DNA from: Brachybacterium sp036311905
GTDB lineage: Bacteria > Actinomycetota > Actinomycetes > Actinomycetales > Dermabacteraceae
Direction: 5' to 3'
DNA: 64,000 nt
Assembly (NCBI RefSeq): GCF_036311905.1
Contig: NZ_JAZDCH010000004.1
Location: forward strand, 186,001-250,000
A model generated the notes under the pieces. It saw nothing but the letters and a program-made list of their open reading frames with translations. It did not search any database and was not told the origin of the DNA. Made by a program: the position numbers and the translations under genes. Each line of letters starts with the position of its first letter. The first letter of the stretch is position 1. Of the stretch, positions 17,734-23,970 are shown one piece after another.

Positions 17734-18444
17734 CTACGAGTCCAGCAGCTGGTTCGCGCGCAGGAGGGCTCGCAGCTGTGCCGGGTTGTAGAGCTCCGCG
17801 ATGGCGTGGCCGAGAACCATCAGGGCCTGGCTTTCACCGAGCGGCGAGCTCTCCTCCGGATGTTCGAGACGAGGGCGATCCGTCCGCGCCGCGGCGATCG
17901 TGGGCACCATCCGCTGAGCAACGGCTTCGACCGCGGCGTCGTCGGCATCCGCCGGGAGGTTCTCGAAGTCCTCGTCCACCTCGCTGCCCATGATGAGCGA
18001 TTGACGGAACTCCTCCAGAATGGCCGGGCTCATGACGGTGGCGAAGAGCGTGAGCAGCGATCGCTGCCGTTCGGAGAGCCCCGTCGACAGCTCTTCGAAA
18101 CCCCGGGGCGTGTCGGCGCGGGCGCGATGCTCGCGGATCGCGGCGAGGTCTCGACGCGCCCTCGCGAGTTCTCTCATCGAGGCCTTGAGCTCGCTGTCCA
18201 CCTGCTCGAGCGCCGCAGCGGAGTCGGCGTCGTCCTGGAGGATCCTGCCGATCGCGGTGAGGCGGATCCCGCGGTCCGCGAGGCGCCGGATCTGGAGCAG
18301 CCGGACCAGGTGCACGGCGGAGTACTGCTTGTAGCCGTTGGGTCGCCGTTCGGGGTCCTCGAGCAATCCCAGACGGTGGTAGTGCCGGATCGTGCTGGTG
18401 GTGGTCTGCGCGAGCCGTGCCAGCTCGCTCGTGCTCCATGCCAT
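17734..18444 (-). CDS. MerR-family transcriptional regulator
   Basis: Protein of 236 aa. The N-terminal MerR winged helix is MAWSTSELARLAQTTTSTIR followed by HYHRLGLLEDPERRPNGYKQ. A helical dimerisation region and a C-terminal domain (residues about 110-236) with no cysteine metal site follow, so it is not a metal sensor and may bind an organic ligand, as TipA/BmrR-type proteins do. It is the second gene after the SpoIIM-like membrane gene, 17 bp apart. The upstream promoter has the 19-bp spacer expected for MerR control. Confidence 0.9.
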   Translation of the reverse strand: MAWSTSELARLAQTTTSTIRHYHRLGLLEDPERRPNGYKQYSAVHLVRLLQIRRLADRGIRLTAIGRILQDDADSAAALEQVDSELKASMRELARARRDLAAIREHRARADTPRGFEELSTGLSERQRSLLTLFATVMSPAILEEFRQSLIMGSEVDEDFENLPADADDAAVEAVAQRMVPTIAAARTDRPRLEHPEESSPLGESQALMVLGHAIAELYNPAQLRALLRANQLLDS

Positions 18445-18461
18445 CGCGGCCTCCTCGCCTC

Positions 18462-19079
18462 TCATCCAAGCAGAAGGACCGGGACGAGATACCTCAGGCT
18501 GAACGCTTCGTACAGCGCTCCGATGATCAACAGGGCGAAGGCCGCCAGCGCCAGCAATCCGAGCGTCCTCAGACCTTCGAGATACCCGCGACGGTGGAGG
18601 TCCTCGCCGACGAAGGACGGGGTGACCCAGGCGCGGCCCAGCAGATACGCCCCGAGCGTCAGGAGGATGTACGCCTGGAACTCGATGACCACGGTGAGGG
18701 AGTGGGGGATCATCGCGATCCAGGTGGCCTCGGTGGTCGGTGCCAGGGTGATGCCGATGACCACGGCGCGGTAGCCGAAGATCGCGATCCCCGCGAAGGG
18801 GATCACGAGCGAGGGAAGGATGATCGCGAGCAGGCTCACGGTGATCACGTTGACGGCGAGGATCGTGACGGCGAAGAGCCACGGGTTCGAGAACACCGCC
18901 AGGACGAGATCGGCGGTGCCGTCCCCCTGGAGCGTCGTCGCTCGCGCCGCGGCCAGCTCGGGGAAAGCGAGACCCAGGCCGAAGCCAGCGAGGACGAGCC
19001 CGTAGATCACCAGGTTCGCGATGAGGTAGGCGCGACGATGGTCGCGGAGGATCTGCAACGGTGTGCGGACGAGGTTCAC
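18462..19079 (-). CDS. SpoIIM-family membrane protein
   Basis: Protein of 205 aa with about five hydrophobic segments, e.g. ANLVIYGLVLAGFGLGLAF, AVTILAVNVITVSLLAIIL and EFQAYILLTLGAYLLGRAW, matching the SpoIIM/YqfX-like membrane family. Non-sporulating actinobacteria carry such genes, often of unknown transport or membrane-organising role. GTG 19079 is chosen because AGGAG sits seven bases upstream; an ATG at 19115 would add 12 residues without a ribosome-binding site. Co-transcribed with the merR gene, so it is the likely target of that regulator. Confidence 0.72.
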   Translation of the reverse strand: MNLVRTPLQILRDHRRAYLIANLVIYGLVLAGFGLGLAFPELAAARATTLQGDGTADLVLAVFSNPWLFAVTILAVNVITVSLLAIILPSLVIPFAGIAIFGYRAVVIGITLAPTTEATWIAMIPHSLTVVIEFQAYILLTLGAYLLGRAWVTPSFVGEDLHRRGYLEGLRTLGLLALAAFALLIIGALYEAFSLRYLVPVLLLG

Positions 19080-19394
19080 GGGATGCTCCTGGGCGACAGG
19101 GCATGAACTCTTCATGCCGATCGCCCCGATTCGAAACCGTGCTCCTACAGCAGGGTCAAGCACTCTCGGTGACGGGGTCGCGGCGGTCACTGGACGATCC
19201 GGTCTTTGCCGTCGGGACCGCTGCGCGATCAGGTGCTAGGGCGCTGTGACAGCTCCCCGTGTAGCAGTCCCTTCACCCAGTACCGCAGTCACCGACCCAG
19301 AGGGCGAACAGAGAAAGTGGAGCGTCGTGAAACCCCGCCGTCAGAGCCCGGGGACATACTTGGCAGACCTGCTCCCGAGCCTTGGAGGCCCGTC
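19080..19394. other. Intergenic region upstream of spoIIM-merR
   Basis: This 315-bp region holds the MerR-type promoter described separately. It also contains the leader to the VOC gene on the plus strand, with GGAGG before ATG 19395. No further open frame with coding character is seen. Confidence 0.5.
19129..19159 (-). promoter_or_regulatory. MerR-type promoter with 19-bp spacer and operator dyad
   Basis: On the minus strand TTGACC (19154-19159) and TCGAAT (19129-19134) are separated by exactly 19 bp. Inside the spacer lies a dyad of the form ACC-N-TGCT-N5-AGCA-N-GGT (19136-19156). An over-long spacer with a centred dyad is the hallmark of promoters remodelled by MerR regulators. Transcription would start near 19122 and run into the SpoIIM-like gene and merR, so the operon is probably autoregulated. 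Confidence 0.72.
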
Positions 19395-19754
19395 ATGGCT
19401 GCACCGACGCACCACGCCATTGGCTACATCGAGTTCGGGGTCACCGACCTCGCGGCCGCCGAGGCCTTCTACGCGGCCGCCTTCGGGTGGGAGTTCAACG
19501 ACTACGGCCCGGGGTATTCCGGCATCCGCGCCGCAGACGGGGACGGCGAGGTCGGTGGTCTGACCCCTGGCGCCGAGCCGAGCAGCGCCGGTCCGCTCGT
19601 GCTGCTGTTCTCCGACGACCTCGATGCGACCGTCGACGCCGTGAAGAGCGCGGGAGGCACAGTGGTCGCGGGGCCCTACGAGTTCCCGGGTGGTCGGCGC
19701 TTCGAGTTCACCGACCCCAGTGGCAACCGGCTCGGGGTCTTCGCCGACGCCTGA
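19395..19754 (+). CDS. VOC (glyoxalase/bleomycin-resistance-like) protein
   Basis: Protein of 119 aa, a single vicinal-oxygen-chelate domain: AIGYIEFGVTDLAAAEAFYA at the N-terminus and FEFTDPSGNRLGVFADA at the C-terminus. It resembles small VOC proteins of unknown substrate, with a Glu in the terminal strand region as a possible metal ligand. GGAGG lies nine bases before ATG 19395. It stands just outside the left end of the integrated element. Confidence 0.85.
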   Translation: MAAPTHHAIGYIEFGVTDLAAAEAFYAAAFGWEFNDYGPGYSGIRAADGDGEVGGLTPGAEPSSAGPLVLLFSDDLDATVDAVKSAGGTVVAGPYEFPGGRRFEFTDPSGNRLGVFADA

Positions 19755-19862
19755 GTCAGACCGCCACCGGAGGCCTTGGTAAGACCTACGAGAGGCCGCT
19801 TCTCGCCCGAACTCGCTCGTCCCCGCTCCGGAACATGCCGACGGGGATGAGACTGCAGGTCA

Positions 19863-19910
19863 GGTAGCCCAGGCGGGGCTTGAACCCGCGACCGACGGAT
19901 TATGAGTCCG
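19863..19910 (-). repeat. attL: displaced 3' tRNA fragment
   Basis: Exact 48-bp copy of 30219-30266. Read on the minus strand it covers the anticodon stem-loop 3' part, variable loop, T arm and acceptor 3' strand of the tRNA-Met gene, but no 5' half, so it is not a tRNA gene. The CCA end differs here. This is the chromosome-element junction on the left. Confidence 0.92.
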
Positions 19911-20011
19911 ATATCGCTGTCGTCGTGACCAGCGCCAACAGTTGCGGTGCAGGTCAGAGTCCGTTTGCAATGTTGGCTAGACTGTGGTAGCCGGGGGTGC
20001 TTTAGGAGCTA

Positions 20012-20032
20012 CTGCGTACCCACTGCGTACCG
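20012..20032 (+). repeat. Left integrase arm-type site
   Basis: Two copies of CTGCGTACC separated by CA, giving an 11-bp period (one helical turn). The same 21-bp unit occurs in the same orientation at 30162-30182 near the right end, inside the integrase gene. This fits the arm-type binding sites of tyrosine integrases. Binding is inference. Confidence 0.7.
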
Positions 20033-20042
20033 CAATCGGCCC

Positions 20043-20273
20043 TCACCGGCACCCGTAGGACTCCATCGGCCCCGACCCCTGCACGGCACCCGCGCACCCC
20101 GGCATCCGCACCACCCCGCACGACCGGCACCTGTAGCTCAGATGCCCACCAGACTCCCCAGCGGCTGCGCACCGGCACCACGCCCAGCCCACGAAATGCC
20201 GCGCCTCGCCACACATGCACAGGCCAGGGCGAGGCACAGTCCAGCCATGCGCAGTACGGATCAGATCAGGCAT
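20043..20273 (-). CDS. Small zinc-ribbon-like protein
   Basis: Protein of 76 aa from ATG 20273. It has a cysteine pattern typical of small phage zinc ribbons: PGLCMCGEARHFVGWAWCRC then GGHLSYRCRSCG. No Shine-Dalgarno is visible, so the start is uncertain and the gene call rests on the motif. It lies next to attL, on the same strand as the main gene block. Role unknown, possibly DNA or RNA binding. Confidence 0.5.
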   Translation of the reverse strand: MPDLIRTAHGWTVPRPGLCMCGEARHFVGWAWCRCAAAGESGGHLSYRCRSCGVVRMPGCAGAVQGSGPMESYGCR

Positions 20274-20385
20274 GGGCACAGCATCACGTTCAGGGCTGAC
20301 ACTCTCTGACGATTCCTCCACACAGGCACTCACGAATGTCCCTACGACGGCGTACCTTCCTCGCAACCGGCGAGAGGAGGTGAGC

Positions 20386-20508
20386 ATGGCTAGAGGACGT
20401 GGAGCAGGGCGCAGCGGTGGCAAGTACCGCAGCGCGATCACGGGCAAGTACGTGAGTGCCCGGTACGGGAAGACACACCCGAAGACGACCGTCCGAGAGT
20501 CCAAGTGA
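20386..20508 (+). CDS. Small basic protein
   Basis: Protein of 40 aa, rich in Lys/Arg/Gly (GKYRSAITGKYVSARYGKTH). A very strong ribosome-binding site (GAGGAGGTGAGC) precedes ATG 20386, supporting expression despite the size. Small proteins with this GKYRSAITGKYV pattern recur in actinobacterial genomes and phages without known function. It is convergent with the TerS-like gene; a strong hairpin lies between them. Confidence 0.75.
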   Translation: MARGRGAGRSGGKYRSAITGKYVSARYGKTHPKTTVRESK

Positions 20509-20522
20509 CCCTCTGACAGTCA

Positions 20523-20557
20523 GTGCCGGGCGGGAGGTCGCAACTCCCGTCCGGCAC
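20523..20557. terminator. Bidirectional hairpin terminator
   Basis: A 14-bp stem (GTGCCGGGCGGGAG pairing with CTCCCGTCCGGCAC, one G-T wobble) and a 7-base loop lie between two convergent gene ends at 20508 and 20578. No long T run follows. Terminator function in either direction is inferred from position and stem strength. Confidence 0.7.
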
Positions 20558-20577
20558 GCCTGCTCTGCGACTAGAGG

Positions 20578-21090
20578 TCAGTCCTCGTCCTGCCCCTCGC
20601 CGGAATCATCATCGCCCCGGGCATGAGAAGCACGGATCGGCTTACGGCGCGACTCACGACGCGCCAGCAACACGTCCAGATCACCACCACCAGCAGCACG
20701 CACCGCATCCGCCAATGGGTCCGGCTCCGAGAACCGCTCCACAAGCCGCTGTAGCTTCCCCTGCTCCTCCAACACGACCAGCCGCGCATAGAGCGCCTCA
20801 CGCCGCGCCGACAGGGACGACAGTGCCGTCGCCGGAGTGGACTGCGACCCCATCGCCGCGACCACCGCCCGATAGTTGCTGCGCGTCTCCTCCAACTCAG
20901 ACGGCAATTCGAACACCTCAGACACCGGCACCTCCTCCATCGCGCCGCCATCCTCGCGTGCACCGTTCCTGCGCTCACGCCGATAGTCCCTCCACGCGAC
21001 CCGGCACTGATCGCACAACGGATCGCCTGCCCGCTGATGACGCCGCACAGCCGCAATCGTCCCGTGCGGCTTCAACTCCTTCTTCCCCAT
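20578..21090 (-). CDS. Terminase-small-subunit-like protein
   Basis: Protein of 170 aa. The N-terminal motif HGTIAAVRRHQRAGDPLCDQ followed by CRVAWRDYRRERRN is a Cys-x2-Cys helix seen in actinophage DNA-packaging-associated proteins. The rest is helical and Glu/Arg-rich, like phage small terminase subunits. ATG 21090 is preferred over 21111 because GGAGGG lies eight bases upstream. It is the last minus-strand gene before a terminator and the element end, the position of terS in many phage satellites. The TerS assignment is tentative. Confidence 0.5.
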   Translation of the reverse strand: MGKKELKPHGTIAAVRRHQRAGDPLCDQCRVAWRDYRRERRNGAREDGGAMEEVPVSEVFELPSELEETRSNYRAVVAAMGSQSTPATALSSLSARREALYARLVVLEEQGKLQRLVERFSEPDPLADAVRAAGGGDLDVLLARRESRRKPIRASHARGDDDSGEGQDED

Positions 21091-21248
21091 GATTCCCTCC
21101 ACTAATGACACCCGTTCTCAACAACCGTAAAACCCGCCCCCACCAGCACAATCCAGCCCCACACCCCGCCACAGCCTGGTGACCGTTCAAATGGCCTAGC
21201 CGGGTGCCGCAAGGGCGGCGGAGCGAAGACGTGCCTGGTGGGGAGGGG

Positions 21249-21283
21249 CCGGGGCCAGGGGTCTCGGCGGACTCTGGCCCCGG
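21249..21283 (-). terminator. Hairpin terminator after the 282-aa gene
   Basis: CCGGGGCCAG (21249-21258) pairs perfectly with CTGGCCCCGG (21274-21283). It lies 10 bp past the stop codon of the minus-strand gene that ends at 21293. A GC-rich hairpin without a T run, as is common in actinobacteria. Confidence 0.65.
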
Positions 21284-21292
21284 TCCGGTTGG

Positions 21293-22141
21293 TCAGATCA
21301 GCGTGACGAGCTGTTCACCGTCGCGGAGATCGACGCTGCTGGTCGGGTCGTCGTCCTCGGGGTCGACGGTGACGGAGCGAACGCCGAAGTTACCGCGGAT
21401 GTGCTGAACTTCAAGAGGTCGCGGCTCGCGGTAAGGACGGTGCTCGTCGAGGTCGGCGGCTCGGAGGTCGACGTCGAGGGCGAGCAGCGCGCTCCACTTT
21501 CCGCAGCGTCCGTTGCTGTTCCACGCTTCCCAGACGCGGCGACGATGAGCGGACTTCGGGTCGGTGAGCAGTCCGATCAGTGCGGGGTCGCCGTTGGTGT
21601 TGGTTCCTGCGAGGAGTGCTGCGTCGGCGAGGACGGTCGCGAGGGTGTCCAGCTTCCCGGTGATCAGCTCGGCTTCGAGCCATGCGCGGCGGGTGTCCTC
21701 ATCGGCGGACACGAGGTGCTTCGCGTCGGTTTCAGGGTCGATGATCTGTGCGAGGCGCGTGAACTCTGCGGCGGCGCTGTCGTACTGGGCGGCGATCTTG
21801 GCATAGTTCTTGACGGCCTGAGGGGCGTATGCGGCTCGGAGTGCGGCATGTGCGGCGGGGGCGACACTGTTGCGGACCGTGGCGAGCTGGACGGGGGTGG
21901 CAACCTCAGCGATCAGGGCTGCGGCCCGGAGGGTGGCGAGCGTGGTCTCGTCTGCCCCGTCGGCGTATGCGTCGGTGAGCTCGGTCAGTGGCTGGTCGTT
22001 GGTCGCCTCGATCCAGGCGTCCCACCGCTGCTCGGCCTTCCGGTATGCGGCGGGGACGGTGCCGTCGTGCTCAGCGATTAGGGCGACCCGCTCGCGGTGG
22101 GTGCCGATAGCGGTGATGATGTTGTCAGTGCTGAAGCTCAT
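21293..22141 (-). CDS. Hypothetical Ala-rich helical protein of the element
   Basis: Protein of 282 aa, not recognised. Residues about 20-200 are predominantly helical and Ala/Leu-rich (VAPAAHAALRAAYAPQAVKN), followed by a Trp-containing segment (HRRRVWEAWNSNGRCGKWSA) and an acidic, strand-like C-terminus (VRSVTVDPEDDDPTSSVDLR). There is no signal peptide or membrane segment. AAAAGGA precedes ATG 22141 at good spacing. It lies between the HNH gene and the TerS-like gene. A structural or scaffolding-like role is possible but unsupported. Confidence 0.75.
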   Translation of the reverse strand: MSFSTDNIITAIGTHRERVALIAEHDGTVPAAYRKAEQRWDAWIEATNDQPLTELTDAYADGADETTLATLRAAALIAEVATPVQLATVRNSVAPAAHAALRAAYAPQAVKNYAKIAAQYDSAAAEFTRLAQIIDPETDAKHLVSADEDTRRAWLEAELITGKLDTLATVLADAALLAGTNTNGDPALIGLLTDPKSAHRRRVWEAWNSNGRCGKWSALLALDVDLRAADLDEHRPYREPRPLEVQHIRGNFGVRSVTVDPEDDDPTSSVDLRDGEQLVTLI

Positions 22142-22170
22142 TCTTGATATCCTTTTCTTGTCTTAAGTAT

Positions 22171-22647
22171 TCAGTTTCCGGCGTATTCGCCGAAGTAGAA
22201 TGCGCGGCAGTTCTTTACTGCGATTGTTGCGCGTTCTACGGTGGGGAAAGTGCCCGCGTTAACGTGGCGTCCATTGATATATACGCGTGCCAGAAATCCG
22301 TTCCCGCTGCGAGTTACACCACGGGGAAGGTCATGCTTCCGGCCCTTGTCTGCGCCGGATCGGTTGCGATTATTCTGGGCGCGCGTAGCGAGGCGTAGGT
22401 GCTCAACGTTCACGCATGACCGTTCCCAACACGTGTGATCAATGAACATTCCGTCTGGGATGGGGCCATTCACGCGCTCCCAGGCGTGCCGGTGAGCCTT
22501 GGTCTGTCGCCCGTTGACGCGGAGACTTCCGTAGCCGCTACTGTCCGTGTGGCCGATCCACACGACGCACGAGGACCAGACGAGAGGTTCTGTTCGCGTC
22601 TCAAAGGCTTCATTGGGGGTGGCGTTTCGCCGTCGCGTGATGGTCAC
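22171..22647 (-). CDS. HNH endonuclease with AP2-like DNA-binding tail
   Basis: Protein of 158 aa. The HNH core is HRHAWERVNGPIPDGMFIDH with CWERSCVNVEHLRLATRAQN, including the conserved His, Asn and a Cys pair. The C-terminal GVTRSGNGFLARVYINGRHV with TFPTVERATIAVKN resembles the AP2-like domain of phage HNH homing endonucleases. Codon use is more AT-rich than neighbours (AAA, ATT, GTT frequent), suggesting separate acquisition. Its ATG overlaps the preceding stop (22644-22647), making it the last member of the tiled block. Confidence 0.85.
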   Translation of the reverse strand: MTITRRRNATPNEAFETRTEPLVWSSCVVWIGHTDSSGYGSLRVNGRQTKAHRHAWERVNGPIPDGMFIDHTCWERSCVNVEHLRLATRAQNNRNRSGADKGRKHDLPRGVTRSGNGFLARVYINGRHVNAGTFPTVERATIAVKNCRAFYFGEYAGN

Positions 22648-22892
22648 TTGAACGGCTTCCCTTCGAGTGTGTCCGCGCCGAAGATGGCTGCTAGCCGTCT
22701 ATCCGCATTGAGCGCGGTGGGGCTGACGGTGGGCCTGTTTCCGATGGCTGCCGAGAGTGCTTCCTCGACGCGGACGCGGGGCACTGCTCCCTGCTGCGGC
22801 TGCTCGGGCGTGTCCTGCTGCTCGTCGTCGTCGGTCTTGACGCCCATGCGTTCAAGCTCGGCGCGGATCATGTTCTCGATACTGCTGTTCAT
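22644..22892 (-). CDS. Small tiled-block protein, acidic linker
   Basis: Protein of 82 aa, not recognised. It starts MNSSIENMIRAELERMGVKT, followed by an Asp/Gln/Pro-rich linker and a C-terminal helical segment with ADRRLAAIFGADTLEG. It overlaps its upstream and downstream neighbours by four bases each (ATGA). No catalytic motif is visible; it may be a small adaptor. Confidence 0.7.
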   Translation of the reverse strand: MNSSIENMIRAELERMGVKTDDDEQQDTPEQPQQGAVPRVRVEEALSAAIGNRPTVSPTALNADRRLAAIFGADTLEGKPFK

Positions 22893-23050
22893 GCGTTCTC
22901 CTGTTCTGCGGCCCGTTCAAGCCGTTCCATTTGGTCGATTGCGTAGTCGGTGAAGGGAACGATCTGGTGCTTGTGGAGCACGACTCGATGGTTCCCCTGA
23001 CGCAGTTCCACGCCGGTTGCTGTGGCGCGGATGCTTGCCGTTCCGGTCAT
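22889..23050 (-). CDS. Small tiled-block protein (53 aa)
   Basis: Protein of 53 aa: a strand-rich N-terminus (MTGTASIRATATGVELRQGN, then HRVVLHKHQIVPFT) and a C-terminal helix (IDQMERLERAAEQENA). Not recognised. ATG 23050 overlaps the stop of the upstream 60-aa gene. The frame continues upstream as low-complexity Arg/His sequence without coding character, so the start is set by the overlap. Confidence 0.68.
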   Translation of the reverse strand: MTGTASIRATATGVELRQGNHRVVLHKHQIVPFTDYAIDQMERLERAAEQENA

Positions 23051-23229
23051 TGGTCCTCCTCGTGCCGGTCGGCGTAGTCGTGGAGCTGGTCGGCGAGCTT
23101 CCGAATGTTGTGCGGTTCGATGTAGACGTGCCGGATGCCGCATTGGATGCGGATGCCGTGCTCCTTGGTGCCGTCCTCGTGTCGCCAATATCCGGTGCGG
23201 ACGACGGGCGGGGTGGGTCTCTGCGTCAC
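23047..23229 (-). CDS. Small tiled-block protein (60 aa)
   Basis: Protein of 60 aa from GTG 23229: HGIRIQCGIRHVYIEPHNIR then KLADQLHDYADRHEEDQ. Small, basic, with one Cys; not recognised. A start 27 codons earlier is possible, but GTG 23229 overlaps the stop of the next upstream gene in the same GTGA fashion as its neighbours, which decides the start. Confidence 0.68.
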   Translation of the reverse strand: MTQRPTPPVVRTGYWRHEDGTKEHGIRIQCGIRHVYIEPHNIRKLADQLHDYADRHEEDQ

Positions 23230-23354
23230 TCGCGTTCGGTCTTTCTGTCGCCCGTGGTGGTGGTCCAGACGCGGCCTAGTCGTCGTGGTCGGCGGCGTCC
23301 GTACAGCCATTGGTTGAAGGGGCGCTCGTCGGGCTGATCGTGGTGTTCGTTCAC
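23226..23354 (-). CDS. Small Arg-rich tiled-block protein (42 aa)
   Basis: Protein of 42 aa beginning with GTG 23354 (NEHHDQPDERPFNQWLYGRR). It is strongly basic in the middle (GRRRPRRLGRVW). Not recognised. It overlaps both neighbours by GTGA, and GAGGAG in the end of the upstream gene can serve as ribosome-binding site. Supported mainly by its exact fit into the tile. Confidence 0.6.
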   Translation of the reverse strand: MNEHHDQPDERPFNQWLYGRRRPRRLGRVWTTTTGDRKTERE

Positions 23355-23506
23355 TGCTGCTCCTCGTGCTGCTGCGTGCCCTGGAGGGCTTTCAAGGCGG
23401 TGTTCTCGCCCCGGAGTGCCCGCACTTCGGCCTCGGCGCGGTGGGCGCGTGCGAGGACCCGCCTGTACGCGGTCACGGGGTCGCCTACGGGGTGAGGGTC
23501 GGTCAT
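23351..23506 (-). CDS. Small coiled-coil tiled-block protein (51 aa)
   Basis: Protein of 51 aa. MTDPHPVGDPVTAYRRVLAR is followed by RAHRAEAEVRALRGENTALK and ALQGTQQHEEQQ, a short amphipathic helix with heptad-like spacing, probably a coiled coil. GGAGG lies eight bases before ATG 23506, which itself overlaps the upstream stop. Not recognised; such short coiled-coil proteins are common in actinophage early regions. Confidence 0.65.
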   Translation of the reverse strand: MTDPHPVGDPVTAYRRVLARAHRAEAEVRALRGENTALKALQGTQQHEEQQ

Positions 23507-23640
23507 CGGTGGGACCTCCCGTGCTCGCGGCTGTCGAGGCGCTCCTCTATCTCGGTGAGCGTGTGTGCGAGGTTGTCGATAGTTTCGAGTGCGGCGTCTA
23601 GGCGTGCGCGGATCGCCGCGATGCTCTGGTCGGTCGTCAC
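23503..23640 (-). CDS. Small helical tiled-block protein (45 aa)
   Basis: Protein of 45 aa from GTG 23640: TTDQSIAAIRARLDAALETI then DNLAHTLTEIEERLDSREHG, almost entirely amphipathic helix. Not recognised. GTG 23640 overlaps the stop of the upstream 63-aa gene; a longer frame upstream is low-complexity and antisense to nothing conserved. Confidence 0.65.
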   Translation of the reverse strand: MTTDQSIAAIRARLDAALETIDNLAHTLTEIEERLDSREHGRSHR

Positions 23641-23828
23641 TTGTCCTCCCATGCGTCTCGCATGCGCTCTAGGGCGTCGATGAGGTTGTCTGCGTCGTCG
23701 GGGCCGATGGTGAGGTGTGCGCGGCCCTTGGAGAGGCGTAGGACGGGCTTGTGCGTCTCGGGGTTGTCGGGGTTGCGCCAGCGTCCCCATGCGACGTTTA
23801 CGGGGCCTGGGGTGGGTGCGAGAGTCAC
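23637..23828 (-). CDS. Small tiled-block protein (63 aa)
   Basis: Protein of 63 aa from GTG 23828: TLAPTPGPVNVAWGRWRNPD, a Lys/Arg strand region, then IGPDDADNLIDALERMRDAW. The pattern resembles small actinophage proteins of unknown role. Start set by GTGA overlap with the gene upstream and end by overlap with the gene downstream. Confidence 0.68.
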   Translation of the reverse strand: MTLAPTPGPVNVAWGRWRNPDNPETHKPVLRLSKGRAHLTIGPDDADNLIDALERMRDAWEDK

Positions 23829-23953
23829 GGCGTGTTCTCCTTCTCGTGGTGTGCGGCTCGGCGTAGCGCGAGGGCGTGCAGCTCCTCGCAGACGGCTCGG
23901 GCTGCGTCTCGGTTCGGCGTGTCGCGCATTCGGTCGATGTGCGTTGTTGCCAT
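23825..23953 (-). CDS. First small protein of the tiled block (42 aa)
   Basis: Protein of 42 aa: MATTHIDRMRDTPNRDAARA then VCEELHALALRRAAHHEKEN. Mostly helical with a single Cys; not recognised. A strong ribosome-binding site (GAGAGGAGATGAGCC) precedes ATG 23953, the only member of the block with a clear independent site, so it probably initiates translation for the whole chain. It starts 17 bp after the Nudix gene. Confidence 0.66.
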   Translation of the reverse strand: MATTHIDRMRDTPNRDAARAVCEELHALALRRAAHHEKENTP

Positions 23954-23970
23954 CGGCTCATCTCCTCTCG

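Noticed and set aside
19863..19910. Possible second tRNA gene
   Set aside because: Only the 3' part of the tRNA is present, without D arm or 5' acceptor strand; it is the attL copy.
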